Shown here piece by piece: positions 1 through 10,757 of a stretch of 64,000 nt of DNA; positions within the stretch are counted from its first letter, which is position 1, and each line of letters starts with the position of its first letter. The position numbers and the translations under genes are program-made. Below the pieces are notes generated by a model. That model was not told where the DNA came from. It was given only the letters and a program-made list of their open reading frames with translations, and ran no database searches. Location of the stretch: positions 27,080,271 through 27,144,270 of the forward strand of contig CAMZMU010000027.1 of assembly GCA_947311845.1 (NCBI GenBank), given 5' to 3'. Source of the DNA: Poa pratensis (Eukaryota > Streptophyta > Magnoliopsida > Poales > Poaceae).

Positions 1-2
1 TC

Positions 3-551
3 GAAAAGGCCAATGGACTCGTATGCAGTGGCATCAAAAAGAGACTCTTAGTACCACTCAAAAGGGCCGCGGGTGCATGGGTAGATGAACTTCCATCAGT
101 ACTATGGAGCTTACGGACCACCCCAAACGCCTCCACACAGTATACACCGTTCTTCATGGTCTATGGTGCGGAAGCAGTGTTACCATCCGACGTCAAGTTT
201 AATGCACCACGGGTGGAAGCATATGAAGAAAACGACGCAAACAAGGCACTCGAAGACGCATCCGATTTGCTGGAAGAAGCACGCAATACGGCTTTGGCAC
301 GAACAGCCGTTTATCAACAAGACCTCCGCAACTACCATAGTCGTCGATTACGCACACGGTCCTTCATGGTGGGAGACTTGGTGCTGCGGGAGAAACAGAA
401 GAAAGTCCATAAACTTGCATCACCATGGGAAGGACCTTACATCGTCACAGAAGTCATCGAAGGAGGAGCCTATCGATTGAAGAATGCAAAGACAGGCGAA
501 GTAGCATCAAATCCATGGAACGTAGCGCACCTGCGTCGGTTCTATGCATAG
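3..551 (+). CDS. Gypsy integrase C-terminal region (partial, open reading frame)
   Basis: The frame is open from base 3 to the stop at 549-551 and encodes about 182 residues of the pol polyprotein. It begins just after the integrase catalytic core (EKANGL, the region following the HPQSNG motif). It continues through the conserved LPxVLWSLRTTPN and FxxVYGAEAVLPSD segments to a basic, chromodomain-free tail ending WNVAHLRRFYA. These motifs are typical of Tat-lineage plant gypsy integrases. Integrase inserts the cDNA copy into the host chromosome in the nucleus. The second copy at 17462-18110 is a close paralogue. No break is visible in this part; the rest of pol is outside the window. Confidence 0.85.
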   Translation, partial: EKANGLVCSGIKKRLLVPLKRAAGAWVDELPSVLWSLRTTPNASTQYTPFFMVYGAEAVLPSDVKFNAPRVEAYEENDANKALEDASDLLEEARNTALARTAVYQQDLRNYHSRRLRTRSFMVGDLVLREKQKKVHKLASPWEGPYIVTEVIEGGAYRLKNAKTGEVASNPWNVAHLRRFYA

Positions 552-719
552 ATTTCTTAACATCATATGTAATAAGCATAATGTCAAAGAATCAGCAAGT
601 TTCAGACGCACTCTTTTCCTTTACCAGGGTACCTAAGGGGACTGGAAGGTTTTAATGAGGCGGCTTGCTGATCATACACATATTTCAAGTAAAGATACAT
701 GTTCCTCCATATTTCTCAT

Positions 720-1010
720 ATATGCCTTTACCCCACTCAAGCACTCGGGGGCTCGATCGTAAAACATAAAGCATCAAAATTTTAGCTCAAAAATCAATAA
801 ACACAATGACTTACAGCCCAATCGACATACTCGGAGGCTGGGTCAAACAGAAAACCCAAACCCCACTAGACATCCTCGGGGGCTGGGTCAAACAAAATGC
901 TCAAAACCCACCCGACACGCTCGGGGGCTGGTTCAAAAAGGAAACACAAACCCACTCGATAAACGCGGGGCTTGGCACAAATCAAAAAACACAGATATGG
1001 TTGACGTCAA
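720..1010 (+). repeat. Reiterated PPT-like CTCGGGGGCTGG motifs in gypsy 3' UTR
   Basis: Blocks of about 60 bp, each containing CTCGGGGGCT or a one-base variant followed by GGGTCAAA, repeat near 738, 831, 867 and 920. Further single copies occur at 1209 and directly before the 3' LTR at 2101. The last one is in the position of the functional polypurine tract, so the others look like duplicated PPT-like tracts. Confidence 0.7.
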
Positions 1011-1574
1011 GTGTGAAGACAACGTTCGAGTGTTGGGATCGAGACTACAATCGATAAAAGGATTCGACTGACATATGTACTCCCATGGGAGCATATCAAA
1101 AATTTCTTGCGATTAATCACAAAGGAGCACAATTATTTCGAGTGACAAAAAGCAATATAGAAGGATGATTTGAGATTGTCCTCTATTGCAAGACAATAAA
1201 CCACAATCTCGGGGGCTACTCCCATGGGAGCGCTGTCGCGCTCCCATAGATTTCCAAAACAAGGTAAGAAAAATTCACTCGACTACAGATTCGATTAAAA
1301 TGCATTAAGTACTTCACAAATCAAAGAACCAAACTTCATAAATTCCCGAACTATGCCAATCGCAGATGTTTCGGATGCTGCATACGCAAATGCAAAGGTA
1401 AGACCCGCCGAGCAATCGAGATGGGCCGAGGGACGCTTCAACAGTGTTTTCCCTTAAAATTTCCCGTGTCAACAAACATGATGAAAATCCTGACGGACGC
1501 GTCAGGTACCAAAAGTTAAACTGCAGAACGAATCAGTAAGACCTACAACGGCTTGAGTCGAGTCTGTCCAGTAT

Positions 1575-1986
1575 GTTCCAGTTTCGAGTCCGGGGACTCG
1601 AACCTGATTGTAGACTAGTATGGTTTCGCCCAAATGTGCGGTTAACTGAGCTCGATTTTCGAGTGAATCAAACCTACTATGTCAATATCCCTAGGCAAAA
1701 GTTTCAAGAGTGTTCCAGCTTCGAGTCCGGGGACTCGAACCTGATTGTAGACTAGTATGGTTTCGCCCAAATGTGCGGTTAACTGAGCTCGATATTCGAG
1801 TGAATCAGGCTTACTATGTCAATATCCCTAGGCATAATTTTTCGATTGCGTTCCAGACTCGAGCCCAGGGACTCGAGTCTGACTGAAGACTAGTAAGGTT
1901 TTTTGCTCAAATAAGCAGTTAACTGAGCTCGATATTCGAGTGAATCATGCCTACTAGGTCAATATCCCTCGATTAGCATACACATA
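1575..1986 (+). repeat. Three tandem copies of a ~137-bp unit
   Basis: Units start at GTTCCAG at 1575, 1712 and 1850. Units 1 and 2 are nearly identical and unit 3 is more diverged. The related gypsy element has only one copy at the equivalent place (about 39437-39565), so the array is a local amplification in this copy. Confidence 0.85.
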
Positions 1987-2113
1987 CAATTGAAACAAAT
2001 TAAAGCTCAAAGAACTACATCGGGTCAGAAACGCAAGTTCAGAAGATTATGACGTGCACGATGAAGGGAGCACATGCTCGATTCTTCGAGTCAAGCAAGT
2101 ACTCGGGGGCTAA

Positions 2114-2587
2114 TGACGAGGTTATACTCTGCGGGTACCCCAACTTAGAGGTACCTGGTGCATGTGATGATCAAAGAAGCCCGAAGATTAATCGAAACAC
2201 ACAAAGGAAGGCCCGAGACAAGGAGTATTTCCCAAGTTAGACCAAGTTGTAGTCGGTTAAGACTTTCCATACATGTAACCTTGGTCGGTTGTGTTTCCCG
2301 AGACCCAGCCTTCTATATAAAGGCTGCGAGGGTGATCGATCAAGGACAAGCAATCCATAGCCACCAAAATCTCGACGAGATCTACTGCTCGTCGAACCCT
2401 TGTAACATCCATATTCAAATCATAAACACAGACAAGCAGGAAGTAGGGGTTTTACCTCAATCGAGGGCCCTGAACCTGGGTAAATCCAGCTTGTCAGCCG
2501 TCGATTCCACCAATACTACGCGTCCTCTACCACATAATCAACCCTAGGTATAGCAACCATGGGATTTGCCGAGGGCACACCTCGACA
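2114..2587 (+). mobile_element. 3' LTR of gypsy element 1
   Basis: The LTR begins TGACGAGG right after the purine tract GGGGGCTAA and ends CTCGACA. It contains a TATA-like TATATAAAG near 2313-2321. It aligns along its length with the LTRs at 12123-12583 and 39706-40178. Length is 474 bp. Confidence 0.85.
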
Positions 2588-3367
2588 TACGTCTTGGCAC
2601 TTTTGTACAAAACCCCTTACGTAATATGGAAATCAACCCGTAGTCCATATGGTGAGGAAGGCTCGCTCTTGGCTACCTCTTCGTTCCGAGTCAACCCCTC
2701 GATCGAAAACAGAGCACGCTCCCGTGCCTCTGTGCTGGGCGCCGCCGCCCCCCCGTCCTCCCGTCATACTCCTCCTCCGGCGAGGCACTCCTGTTGTGAG
2801 ACACAAAAATATCTCTTTTGCATTTCCCACGAGCCCCTGCGATACTCGCGGCCGCCGCCGGCCTAAATCTCCACGCCGCCATCGGTTGCTCCGCGCATAG
2901 CTCAGCCTGGCCGAGGAAGAGGGAGGGGGCGGCGTCGCAGCTCATGGTAGAGCTTATGGGGACCAACTCCTTGCAGGGAACGAGCTGCACAGGATACCGC
3001 GCTTCAACCCCATCGTTCTCCGCTTCTGCGGTTCTCCCCTTGCCGCCCTGCCTTCGCCTCCCCAAACCATGCCGCCGTTACACGCTATGCGGCATAACAA
3101 CAATGAATCCCCAGCGAGCCTTCTATCGCTGGATTCGTACAATGCGTGGAGGAGCTGGGTGAGGGAATCGTGCGTGGTTGAGCTGGGCCAGGAAATTGGG
3201 CGTCTCCAGCAAGTCCCCGCCGATGTGTTAGAGAAACCAGCACTGCGGCTAGGAAGTTGGTGATAGAGTGGTACGTGTGCTACGGCAACCGCCCCCGTCC
3301 CTCTAGCACGGTGACGACGACCGGCCAGGTGCCTAGGAGCACCGGCGCCGCCGCCATCAGGCCGATG
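2588..3367. other. Unassigned GC-rich sequence, interrupted by a hAT element
   Basis: GC-rich sequence with several overlapping short ORFs on both strands, none of which I recognise. Its right edge continues after the hAT insertion (from 4327), so it is older than the hAT element. On the minus strand a hydrophobic run (LMAAAPVLLGTWPVVVTVL, about 3300-3364) hints at a decayed membrane-protein fragment, but no family can be named. No intact gene is supported. Confidence 0.3.
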
Positions 3368-4318
3368 TAGGGTTGAAAATGATAAGGAAACTTTCCGGCT
3401 GTTTCCGTAGAAAAAGGAAATGAAGAGCAAAAAACAGAAATGAAAACGGCATTTTGCGGAAACAAAACGGAAACGGCATATTCAGAAAAGGAAATGACAA
3501 AGGAAATGATTTAGCAGTTTCCGACGGAAACGGAAATGAAACGGAAAATTCCGGATATACAAATAAGGAAACTTTCCGCAGGACCGCGCTGGATTCGAGC
3601 GACCCCAAGGCCCAGGTGCCAAATGAGGCCTACCCACATCGCTACTTAAGTCCATTACTTAACACTAAACCCTAATTAATCTATAGTTACATACATGCAG
3701 CGTGAGAACGCCGCCTCGTCGCTTGGAGGATGGCCGCCTCGACTCCTCGAGCCCTCGACTCCTTCTCCTTGCCCAGCGGCACACTGTTCCGTTCCGCGCC
3801 TCCGCTTCTGATCGGTGAGTATACTATATACGTATAGATCAAAATGTCGAAGTACTACGTGTGGATCTGAGTTTCTGCACCCATTCTAGTTTTCATTCAC
3901 GTCGTGGTTTTCTAAGACTATATTATTAGTAAGATGAGTGTCTTTTTTTGAATCAGTAAGATGAGTGTCCTAGTGTCTATGTGAAACATTTTTTTGTGAG
4001 TTTTTGTGTATGTCGAAGTGTTAAACTATGTGCGTGGCACTTATGTTAAACTATCGCTTGTCGCGATTGTGAACATTTCTTGTCTTGTTAGCTATATGTT
4101 GAGGGTATGGGTCAACATAATATACCGCTATTGTGTTCCGACAAATATCCGTTTTCATATCGTATCCGTCACGTATCCGTTCCATATTCATTTCTGAGAG
4201 TTTCTGATTCCGTATTCGTTTCCGGGGTTTCCGATATCGTTTCCGATTCCGGCAAAGCGAAAGGAAACAAAAGCGATAATGCATGTTTCCTTCCGTTTCC
4301 GTTCCGTTTTCAACCCTA
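3368..4318. mobile_element. Non-autonomous hAT DNA transposon (951 bp)
   Basis: Terminal inverted repeats start TAGGGTTGAAAA and end TTTTCAACCCTA. The flanking 8-bp target duplication GGCCGATG is perfect (3360-3367 and 4319-4326). An 8-bp TSD and such TIRs are diagnostic of hAT elements. Both subterminal regions (3368-3590 and 4120-4318) are packed with inverted GGAAACGG-like motifs, the usual transposase-binding arrangement. The middle holds a GC-rich stretch ending in a good splice donor (GGTGAGTA, about 3813), perhaps the leftover first exon of a transposase gene. No transposase is encoded. Confidence 0.92.
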
Positions 4319-4326
4319 GGCCGATG

Positions 4327-5581
4327 GTCGCAAGGTTCCTGAATTGGACTACACGGCTATGCTTACGCTATTATCTCGACTACACGGCCGGTGCTTTGTG
4401 TTTCACTTCCTAATTAAGATGGATGACATCAGCACATTCATCACGTTTGTTCAGTCGTCGATTAACTCTGCATAGTGTTGTTCGTGTGATTGCTTCAGTT
4501 TCTCTACCTATGCACGTATTAGGATCGACTAGCTAACGCAAAGATGGTTCTTATTCCTTCTTAAAAGGTGCGGAATAACTGACGCGATCGATCGTACACA
4601 ATCCAGTCCGTGCCTCTCTCTCTCTAGCTTCCAAGCCTACAAAACTGAAGCTGCTACAGGCTGCAAACAACCCCGGCTGATATGGTACTTCAAAATATGA
4701 AGCTTTGGTGATTGTCTGCTTCTATTTGCTGGTGTAGTAGTTCTATAGCAGGTTCAGTCCTGGAGGATGGTGTCTCTTTTTTTTCGAAAGGTTGGAGGAT
4801 GGTGTCTCAAGCTTAGTTTTTCTCTGATGCTTTTGTTTTATTGGTGTAAAAGTTCTTTATTGGTTCAGGCATGGAGATTAGCTCGATGGTTGGGTGTTAA
4901 TACATCTGTGGTTTCTTCTACACTAAATGAGGTCACAATTTTTACCTGCTATTTGTTGATAGGACCTCCGTGGCTCTGTCCACTGTGAACTCTCGATGTC
5001 CAACTCAAGCATATATTTTAAGAGAAGTAGAAATGAGTTCGTGTCATGTGTACTTACTAGATTTTGCCCTTGGAAACATGAAACTGAAAATTACACTTAT
5101 AACATCAAAGAAGCAAATATGCATATGTCTTTACCTAAAACATTAAAATACGTGAAGGTCAAAAATCCGTAGCTCATCAGAATTTCTGATCGATGTCTAC
5201 AATTTGGGGAAGACAATGTTCAAAACAACGAATAGTGTGTATAGCGATTTATTGGAGCTTTCAGTTAGTCCTTCCACAGTAATCATGGTAGATTATAATT
5301 TCATCATGCTCAACAGTTTTTGATTTAATTATGTAAGTGGGAGTGACGGTAGTAAGTTCATGGTTGTTGCCTTGTTGGGCACATTTTTGATGATTTTTTA
5401 TCAATCCAATCTCCTAAAAAAACTTACAAAAGTATAAACAAATGGCTAGATAGTTGGTTGGTAATCTTTCCGTATTTCCTGTCTTAATCAGCAGAGCAAT
5501 CATTACCAAGTTAACATGATGCTACACAATATGCATGTTCATGAACTTTGTCGAGCCTCATCGTATTAAATTAAAAAGTCA
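4327..5581. other. AT-rich sequence without a supported gene
   Basis: No ORF with recognisable similarity and no RNA gene seen. It contains a short CT microsatellite (about 4615-4626). The last part probably belongs to the Helitron-like element ending at 5612, whose 5' end I could not locate. Confidence 0.4.
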
Positions 5582-5612
5582 GCCCGTTGCAACGCACGGG
5601 CACGTTTGCTAG
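5582..5612 (+). mobile_element. Helitron-like 3' terminus
   Basis: A perfect 6-bp-stem palindrome (GCCCGT...ACGGGC, 5582-5601) is followed 7 bases later by CTAG (5609-5612) and then T. A hairpin just upstream of CTRR inserted before T is the Helitron 3' end signature. The 5' TC terminus was not identified. Confidence 0.5.
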
Positions 5613-5721
5613 TTACCACTAAGTTCTAATTAGAGAGCAAACCGACTATTTGTTAGCATACAGTTTCAACAAGGTTATACTCTGCAGAGTAGTTATTCGT
5701 CCATCATAACAGTCACCATTT

Positions 5722-6814
5722 TTTTTTGAAGCCTGGGAGCATCCGTGTATTCAAACGAAGATCCAAATTACAAGCAGGAGTACACGAACACTACAACAAC
5801 GGAAACCAGAGTATCGAACCAGCAGCAGAACACGAACAAGAGCAGCAGAACCACCAAGAACAACACCACCGAAAACTAGAGAAGAGAAGACCTCCAACCA
5901 TGTTGAAAGCTGCAAAAACCACCCGAAGCAAGCAACGGGATCATAAACCGATGAACGAGCACAGCAAGGCCACCTCTTCTCCAGCCCCAACTCCGACGAG
6001 CACCAGCAGAGCAGGCTCACCCGAAGCAGCAGCCATCTTCCTCCCCACCTCTGCGGCCCTCTCCAGCAAGAAACACCGCCGGTCTTCGCTTCAGCTTCAC
6101 GCCGTCCAGGCGACCCCCGAACCAGACCCAACAACCTCCAGACGGCTCCTCCCCTCGCCGCCACGGCCGGCCAGAACGAAACCGTCGAAGAAGCCCAGCA
6201 CCACCAGCACCAAAACCAGGACGCCGACACCCACCAACTCCTCCCCTCGCCACCACGGCCGGCCAGAGAAGCAAAGATGGGAGAGAGCGCCGCCCTTGTA
6301 CAAACTTCCACCAGGCCCCTCACCAGCGCCGGAGCAGACGGCGGCGAAGCGGGAAGGGACCCCGGAACAAAATCCAACGGAGAAGGCCGCCGCCACCGCC
6401 TCGGCATCCTCCTCCAGGAACAAGAGCCTCTCCGGACCGCATCCAGCAGAGGCAGCTAGATCTTGCCATCGCGCACGAGCAGCAAGAAGACGATGCCGCC
6501 GACTCCTTCACGTCGCCCCGAGAGACGCCGTGGTGGGGGAGAAGCCGCAGCAAATTATTCCGACGCGGCGCCGTCACCGCCACCCCGACGCCGCCCCCAG
6601 AAAACCTAACCCTAACCCTATCTACAGGCCGGAAACGGAGAACCGGGGTTCCCCCACCCTCCCGCTGCCGAGGCAGCGAACGGAGGGGGAGGGAACCACC
6701 GGCCTCACCGGCGCTCGACGGGAGGGACGCGGTCGCCTCCGGTTTCGCCTCTGGATTTACTGTAGAGATAAGGAGAGGGGAACGGAGCGACTCTGCGTAC
6801 TGTAGGATCAGATG
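5722..6814 (-). mobile_element. Retroposed insertion (LINE-like or processed sequence)
   Basis: The 15-bp direct repeat TAACAGTCACCATTT flanks the segment (5707-5721 and 6815-6829). The left end is a T-run, i.e. a poly(A) tail on the minus strand. Long variable TSDs plus poly(A) indicate target-primed reverse transcription. Read on the minus strand, the 5' half is very GC-rich and the tail ends in a short AT-rich 3' part. A 359-residue open frame on the opposite strand is rich in Pro, Lys, Arg and Thr and looks like a compositional artefact. No reverse transcriptase is present, so it is non-autonomous or 5'-truncated. Confidence 0.75.
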
Positions 6815-6829
6815 TAACAGTCACCATTT

Positions 6830-7681
6830 GGTAGTACCCAATCTCTAAGAACCGCACTACCGAGTTCCCTACTTGTATGAGGATTGCCCATCTCACCCTG
6901 ACACCGGCCTTGCCGCGCATCGCTCTTTCGGAACCGGCTGTCTCAGACTAAGTACACCAACTCTTTCCCATGTTATGACAAATGTTGATATGTCTTAAGG
7001 TTCAGTCGTTTCGTTTACATTCATACTTTGATACCAAGTCAGTGTTAGGCAAAAGACACCAACTAGCAGCAGCATATACAAGTTACTGCTGCACTTGTTC
7101 ATCATCCAAGGATCCACATCCTTTACAGGTTCAGTGTTAAAATGCACACCACATAGAAACAATCAGGTGATAGTAATTAATGTTGATTTTATCACGTTTT
7201 ATCTGATATCCACATCTTGCCTTGTCAAGTTGTGAAGTAATCTCTGTGCCGAACCTCTGTACCTAGTACAAGAAATCACTCTTCAGTTTGCAGAACAGAT
7301 TGTAGCAGTACAAAACTCTACTGCTGGTTGCAGGGATAAGTTGCCCCGTAGTTTACTTACCAAGAGCTAGCTATTCAAAGCAATAGCCTGGACCAAAAAT
7401 ACTTTATACATCCAGCAACCATGTGGTTCTGGGCGCAAAACAGTAAGCTGCCTGGTGGGCGGTGGTCTTAAGCAAAAATACTTTATACCTATTGCTGAAC
7501 CGTAATCTTGAGCAAGTCAAAAATAAATGCATCGAGGCTGCCTGGTGGGCGGTGGCTGCTCCCGGCGCGGCAAAGGGCTCTGGCCGAGGAGCTCGCGTTC
7601 GAGCTCAGGACCGCGTAGATCTGGAGCACCGCGTCGTTATGGATCGACCGGGCGGCGGAGCAGACCATCTGGTCACCGGAA
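6830..7681. other. Intergenic sequence, nothing assigned
   Basis: No recognisable gene. A short direct repeat (segments sharing GCCTGGTGGGCGGTGG and CAAAAATACTTTATAC) occurs around 7400-7555. A minus-strand ORF near 7489-7803 is not recognised. Confidence 0.3.
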
Positions 7682-8080
7682 GTGTTATTTTTGTATGTGC
7701 CGAATATGTGTATGAGTAAGGCTACAATTAGACTATCAATTAGTGGAAGATTTAAGTGTTCGAGTCGAACACATGTAACCTGGCCTAATATATAAAGGCG
7801 CATGGTAGGTTAGACATAAGATTTATTCGAGTACGTCCGTGGCAGGGACGACCGGATTGGCGTGGCGTGTGTGATCTGTACACCGTGACGGGCTTGTCGT
7901 CGACGGTACTATTATTTATTGATCAGTACTATGGGGAAGAGCACCTGTAAGCATGCCTTGCAAATGTAGGCGTTGATCGTTGAACTGCGTTACCAAATCT
8001 CGGTGTCGTTTTTCTGTGATCGATTGTCCTCGTATGATCGATTAAGAGCCTCGGATTTACAACAAGTGATATCAGAACGT
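7682..8080 (+). mobile_element. Copia LTR remnant with adjoining PBS-like site
   Basis: The segment begins TGTTATTTTT, has a TATA-like stretch (TAATATATAAAGG, about 7788-7800) and ends TTTACAACA at 8066. It is followed by TGATATCAGAAC, a close match to the TGGTATCAGAGC primer-binding site complementary to initiator-Met tRNA used by copia elements (compare the clear PBS at 28428). No second LTR was found, so it is a decayed 5' end. The left boundary is approximate. Confidence 0.45.
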
Positions 8081-8380
8081 CAGGTTTGAAAACCGCTGAA
8101 GATTGATCTAGAGAAAGAAGACGAAGACCAGCCGTGAACAATCATGCTGCACGCGAAGATCGCGAATTCGTAGGACTGTTTTGGCGGCCGTCAGAGATCG
8201 TCGGGTAAAGATGCAATCGGAAAGCAAAACCAACATACGTGCGCTGGCCGGACAGATCGGATCGGAAGTATTCTCGTTTAGCTGTTCTACTGGATCCTAA
8301 ATTAATAAAATAAAGAAATGATTTTTTTATTTTAGAATTTTAATTTTAATAAGGAATAAATAATGTATACGGAAATTCAC

Positions 8381-8844
8381 TTTGGAACCCGGGCTCATAT
8401 GCTCCCGGTATTTCCGGGAGCATAAAAAAATTTGAAAAACTTTTCAAAAAATTCCGAAAAAATCATGCACGTACCTGACCATGGTACACACCACCGTGAC
8501 AAATTTCGCACCGAAATGACATCAAATGCGCCCTGGGCAAAAATGACAAAATTCTGACAGAAAATTCTCATTTTCTGTCAGAATTTTGTCATTTTTGTCC
8601 AATTTTCTGTCAGAATTTTGTCATTTTTGCCCAGGGCGCATACTATATCATTTCGGTGCGAAATCTGTCACGGTGGTGCGTACCATGATCAGGTACGTGC
8701 ATGATTTTTTTCGAATTTTTTTGATAAGTTTCAATTTTTTATATTTTTTCGAAAATACCAGGAGCATATGTGCTCCCGGGAGCCAAAACGCCGCTCCCTT
8801 TGGAACCTGGGCTTATATGTTCCCGGTATTTCCGGGAGCATAAA
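8381..8844. repeat. Foldback/MITE-like long palindrome
   Basis: A nearly continuous inverted repeat about 390 bp long. Its central arms at 8527-8566 and 8601-8640 are perfectly complementary over 40 bp around a 34-base loop. The outer arms carry GCTCCCGG/CCGGGAGC motifs. A 46-bp direct repeat (TTTGGAACC...GGGAGCATAAA) bounds the segment at 8381 and 8799. No transposase. Superfamily not assigned. Confidence 0.7.
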
Positions 8845-9184
8845 CATCTAAATAACCTTTTCTTAAATCTAAGCAACCCTTTCGTAAAAACGGCGGCGTA
8901 ACATATAATATTGGCGCTAGGAGCTGACGACACATGACGCAGGTGGACCAGCTTTGGACCAAGCGCATGAGCAAAGGCCTAGACGGGCCAATACGATGGC
9001 CAAGATCAGGTTGTTGTGTGGTGCTCAAGGCAAACGTATACAGGAGATTTGGTTAAAGAAAAGAAGGAGATATCGTGTGTGGTTACCATCAGGAGAAAAG
9101 AAAAGGAAAGGATTGATTCAGGAGCTTTGGAGCGTACAAGAGGAGAGGATGGTGCATGACTTTTATCCGAAAGGCATGCAATTT
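8845..9184. other. Unassigned sequence between foldback and SINE-like element
   Basis: No gene recognised. It is continuous with the sequence after 9411 once the SINE-like insertion is removed, and may be the degraded interior of the copia remnant that starts at 7682. Confidence 0.3.
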
Positions 9185-9199
9185 TTTCTACGTGCATCT

Positions 9200-9396
9200 T
9201 TTTTGAAACACAGTACAACGCAAGCGCTCATATACACGCGCACACACTCACCCCTATGAACGCACGCACGCACACCCTACCCCTATGAGCACCTCCGAGA
9301 GACTGAGCCGGCGGGTCGAGTCTTGAGATTGACGAAGTCACCACGGGCGCCTCGCTGTCGACGGGAACGTCGCCTCCCACTGAAGAATATTCCGCC
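9200..9396 (-). mobile_element. SINE-like / truncated LINE retroposon
   Basis: The perfect 15-bp duplication TTTCTACGTGCATCT flanks a 197-bp insert (9185-9199 and 9397-9411). The T-run at the left end is a poly(A) tail on the minus strand. The body contains GTGTGCG-type simple repeats (seen on plus as CACGCACGC) and the CCTCCGAGAGACTGAGCC block that I recall as a frequent short retroposon tail in grasses. Non-coding. Confidence 0.85.
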
Positions 9397-9411
9397 TTTC
9401 TACGTGCATCT

Positions 9412-10752
9412 GAAAGGCACCAAGGACATTCTTTCGGAGATTTCTTTGCTCGGTATACTGTTTGTGTATGAGATGGCTGTGGTAGATACAAGACACAGAG
9501 CCGTAAGTCGGCGATGGACTGAAGCGGCGAGAACGTGTGTATAAGGCTTGCAGTAGCCTGAAGAGCGGCGTGCGAGGGATCATGTTACTACAAGGTGTCG
9601 AGCAATGGACGAAGTGTTGGGCTGATACGGTCCGAGGTGGAGCATGGTTGCAGTCGGATATGTTTATCTGGGTTGGACTTGACAGTCTGACGGATCGGCA
9701 GGATGTCGATGGTAAAGAAGAAGACATCGAGATCAGCGAAGGCGACGCAACAGCGTGATGCTGATGGTATGTCTGAACTTTTGTGGCGTGACAACACGTG
9801 GCGCATACCTGAGGATTTGCGTGCTTCAACATGCGGCGCGAGGATGACTCAAGAGAGTGCACACCGGAGATCTTGGAGTCGAGAGGCGCGAGGTAGACTA
9901 GCTAGTTACATGTCATGTTGAAGATGGAGATGAATTCTGATAGAAGATTCCACTCAGGCTGATGGAGGCAGGCTATGGCGTAAGCATGCGGAGAGTCGAA
10001 ACCTAATTCAGCGGAAAAGCGAGGGAGACGTTGTTCGGACTGACGCGTAGGGGTTTGAAGGATACATGAACTTGGCATCGTTCTGGAAGACCGGTGTTAT
10101 CTACAGTGGGGCTCGAGGTGATGTGAGTCTGCAAGCCCAAGAGACTCGGCGGGATTGTGGATGAACACAGCGGGATTAGGACACTGATAGTTTGTTGTCA
10201 ACCAAGTGTGGTGGTGAACAATGTTGGCGAGTAACAGGTTCATGTTGATAACAGTCTATCTAGAGACCAGGAGACGGACGATGTTGATCAAGGGTTATCT
10301 GCGAAAGTGGTGGATGAGACAGTTGTGGATTTTGACTGGAGATGACTTAAAGCAACAGCGAAATTTCTTCAAGTTTCAGACATGCAGTCAAACAATAGCG
10401 AGGATGATGAGTTCAGATAACTCTTATATGTGACACCTAATATGCAAGTTGTTCACTTTCACATAGATCAAGGACGAAGCTACCAAGATAACGGTACATC
10501 GGTGTTGACGAAAATGGTGACTTTATGATCGACGTATGATGGTGATGGACGGATACTCCGGAGAATTGGGAGCACATAACAAGAGCATGGAAGAACTTAA
10601 TTTTTGTGGGAGCGTTAACTGTGATGAAACAAGGAAGGGAACAATGAAAGTTTCTTATATCATAATGCAAGTATCCGATTCTATCAGTTGCTCAACAGTA
10701 ATTTGATTACCCACCAATGTTATATTTTTATGGAGAGATAACTCTACTGAAG
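9412..10752. other. Unassigned sequence, host of the solo-LTR insertion
   Basis: About 1.3 kb with only short interrupted ORFs and no recognised protein. It resumes at 40942 after the nested block, because the CTATG duplication marks one insertion point. It could be non-coding interior of an old retroelement; I see no proof. Confidence 0.3.
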
Positions 10753-10757
10753 CTATG

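Larger units (their letters stand above)
1..2587 (+). mobile_element. Ty3/gypsy retrotransposon, 3' part (cut by window start)
   Basis: This is the distal part of a gypsy element in plus orientation: integrase C-terminus (3-551), a long non-coding 3' region (552-2113), a polypurine tract ending at 2113 and a 3' LTR (2114-2587). It is the same family as the element at 12123-40178: the integrase ends align almost residue for residue and the LTRs share start, TATA region and terminus. Unlike that copy, it has only about 1.56 kb between the pol stop and the LTR and lacks the antisense gene block. The 5' part lies outside the window, so its target duplication cannot be tested. Confidence 0.9.

Noticed and set aside
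6603..6622. Telomere-like CCTAACCCTAACCCTA
   Set aside because: Only two to three units inside a retroposed insertion; no evidence of telomeric or interstitial telomere array.
5726..6805. 359-codon open frame rich in Pro, Lys, Arg and Thr
   Set aside because: It lies antisense to a poly(A)-tailed retroposed insertion, has low-complexity composition and no domain; best explained by GC bias.
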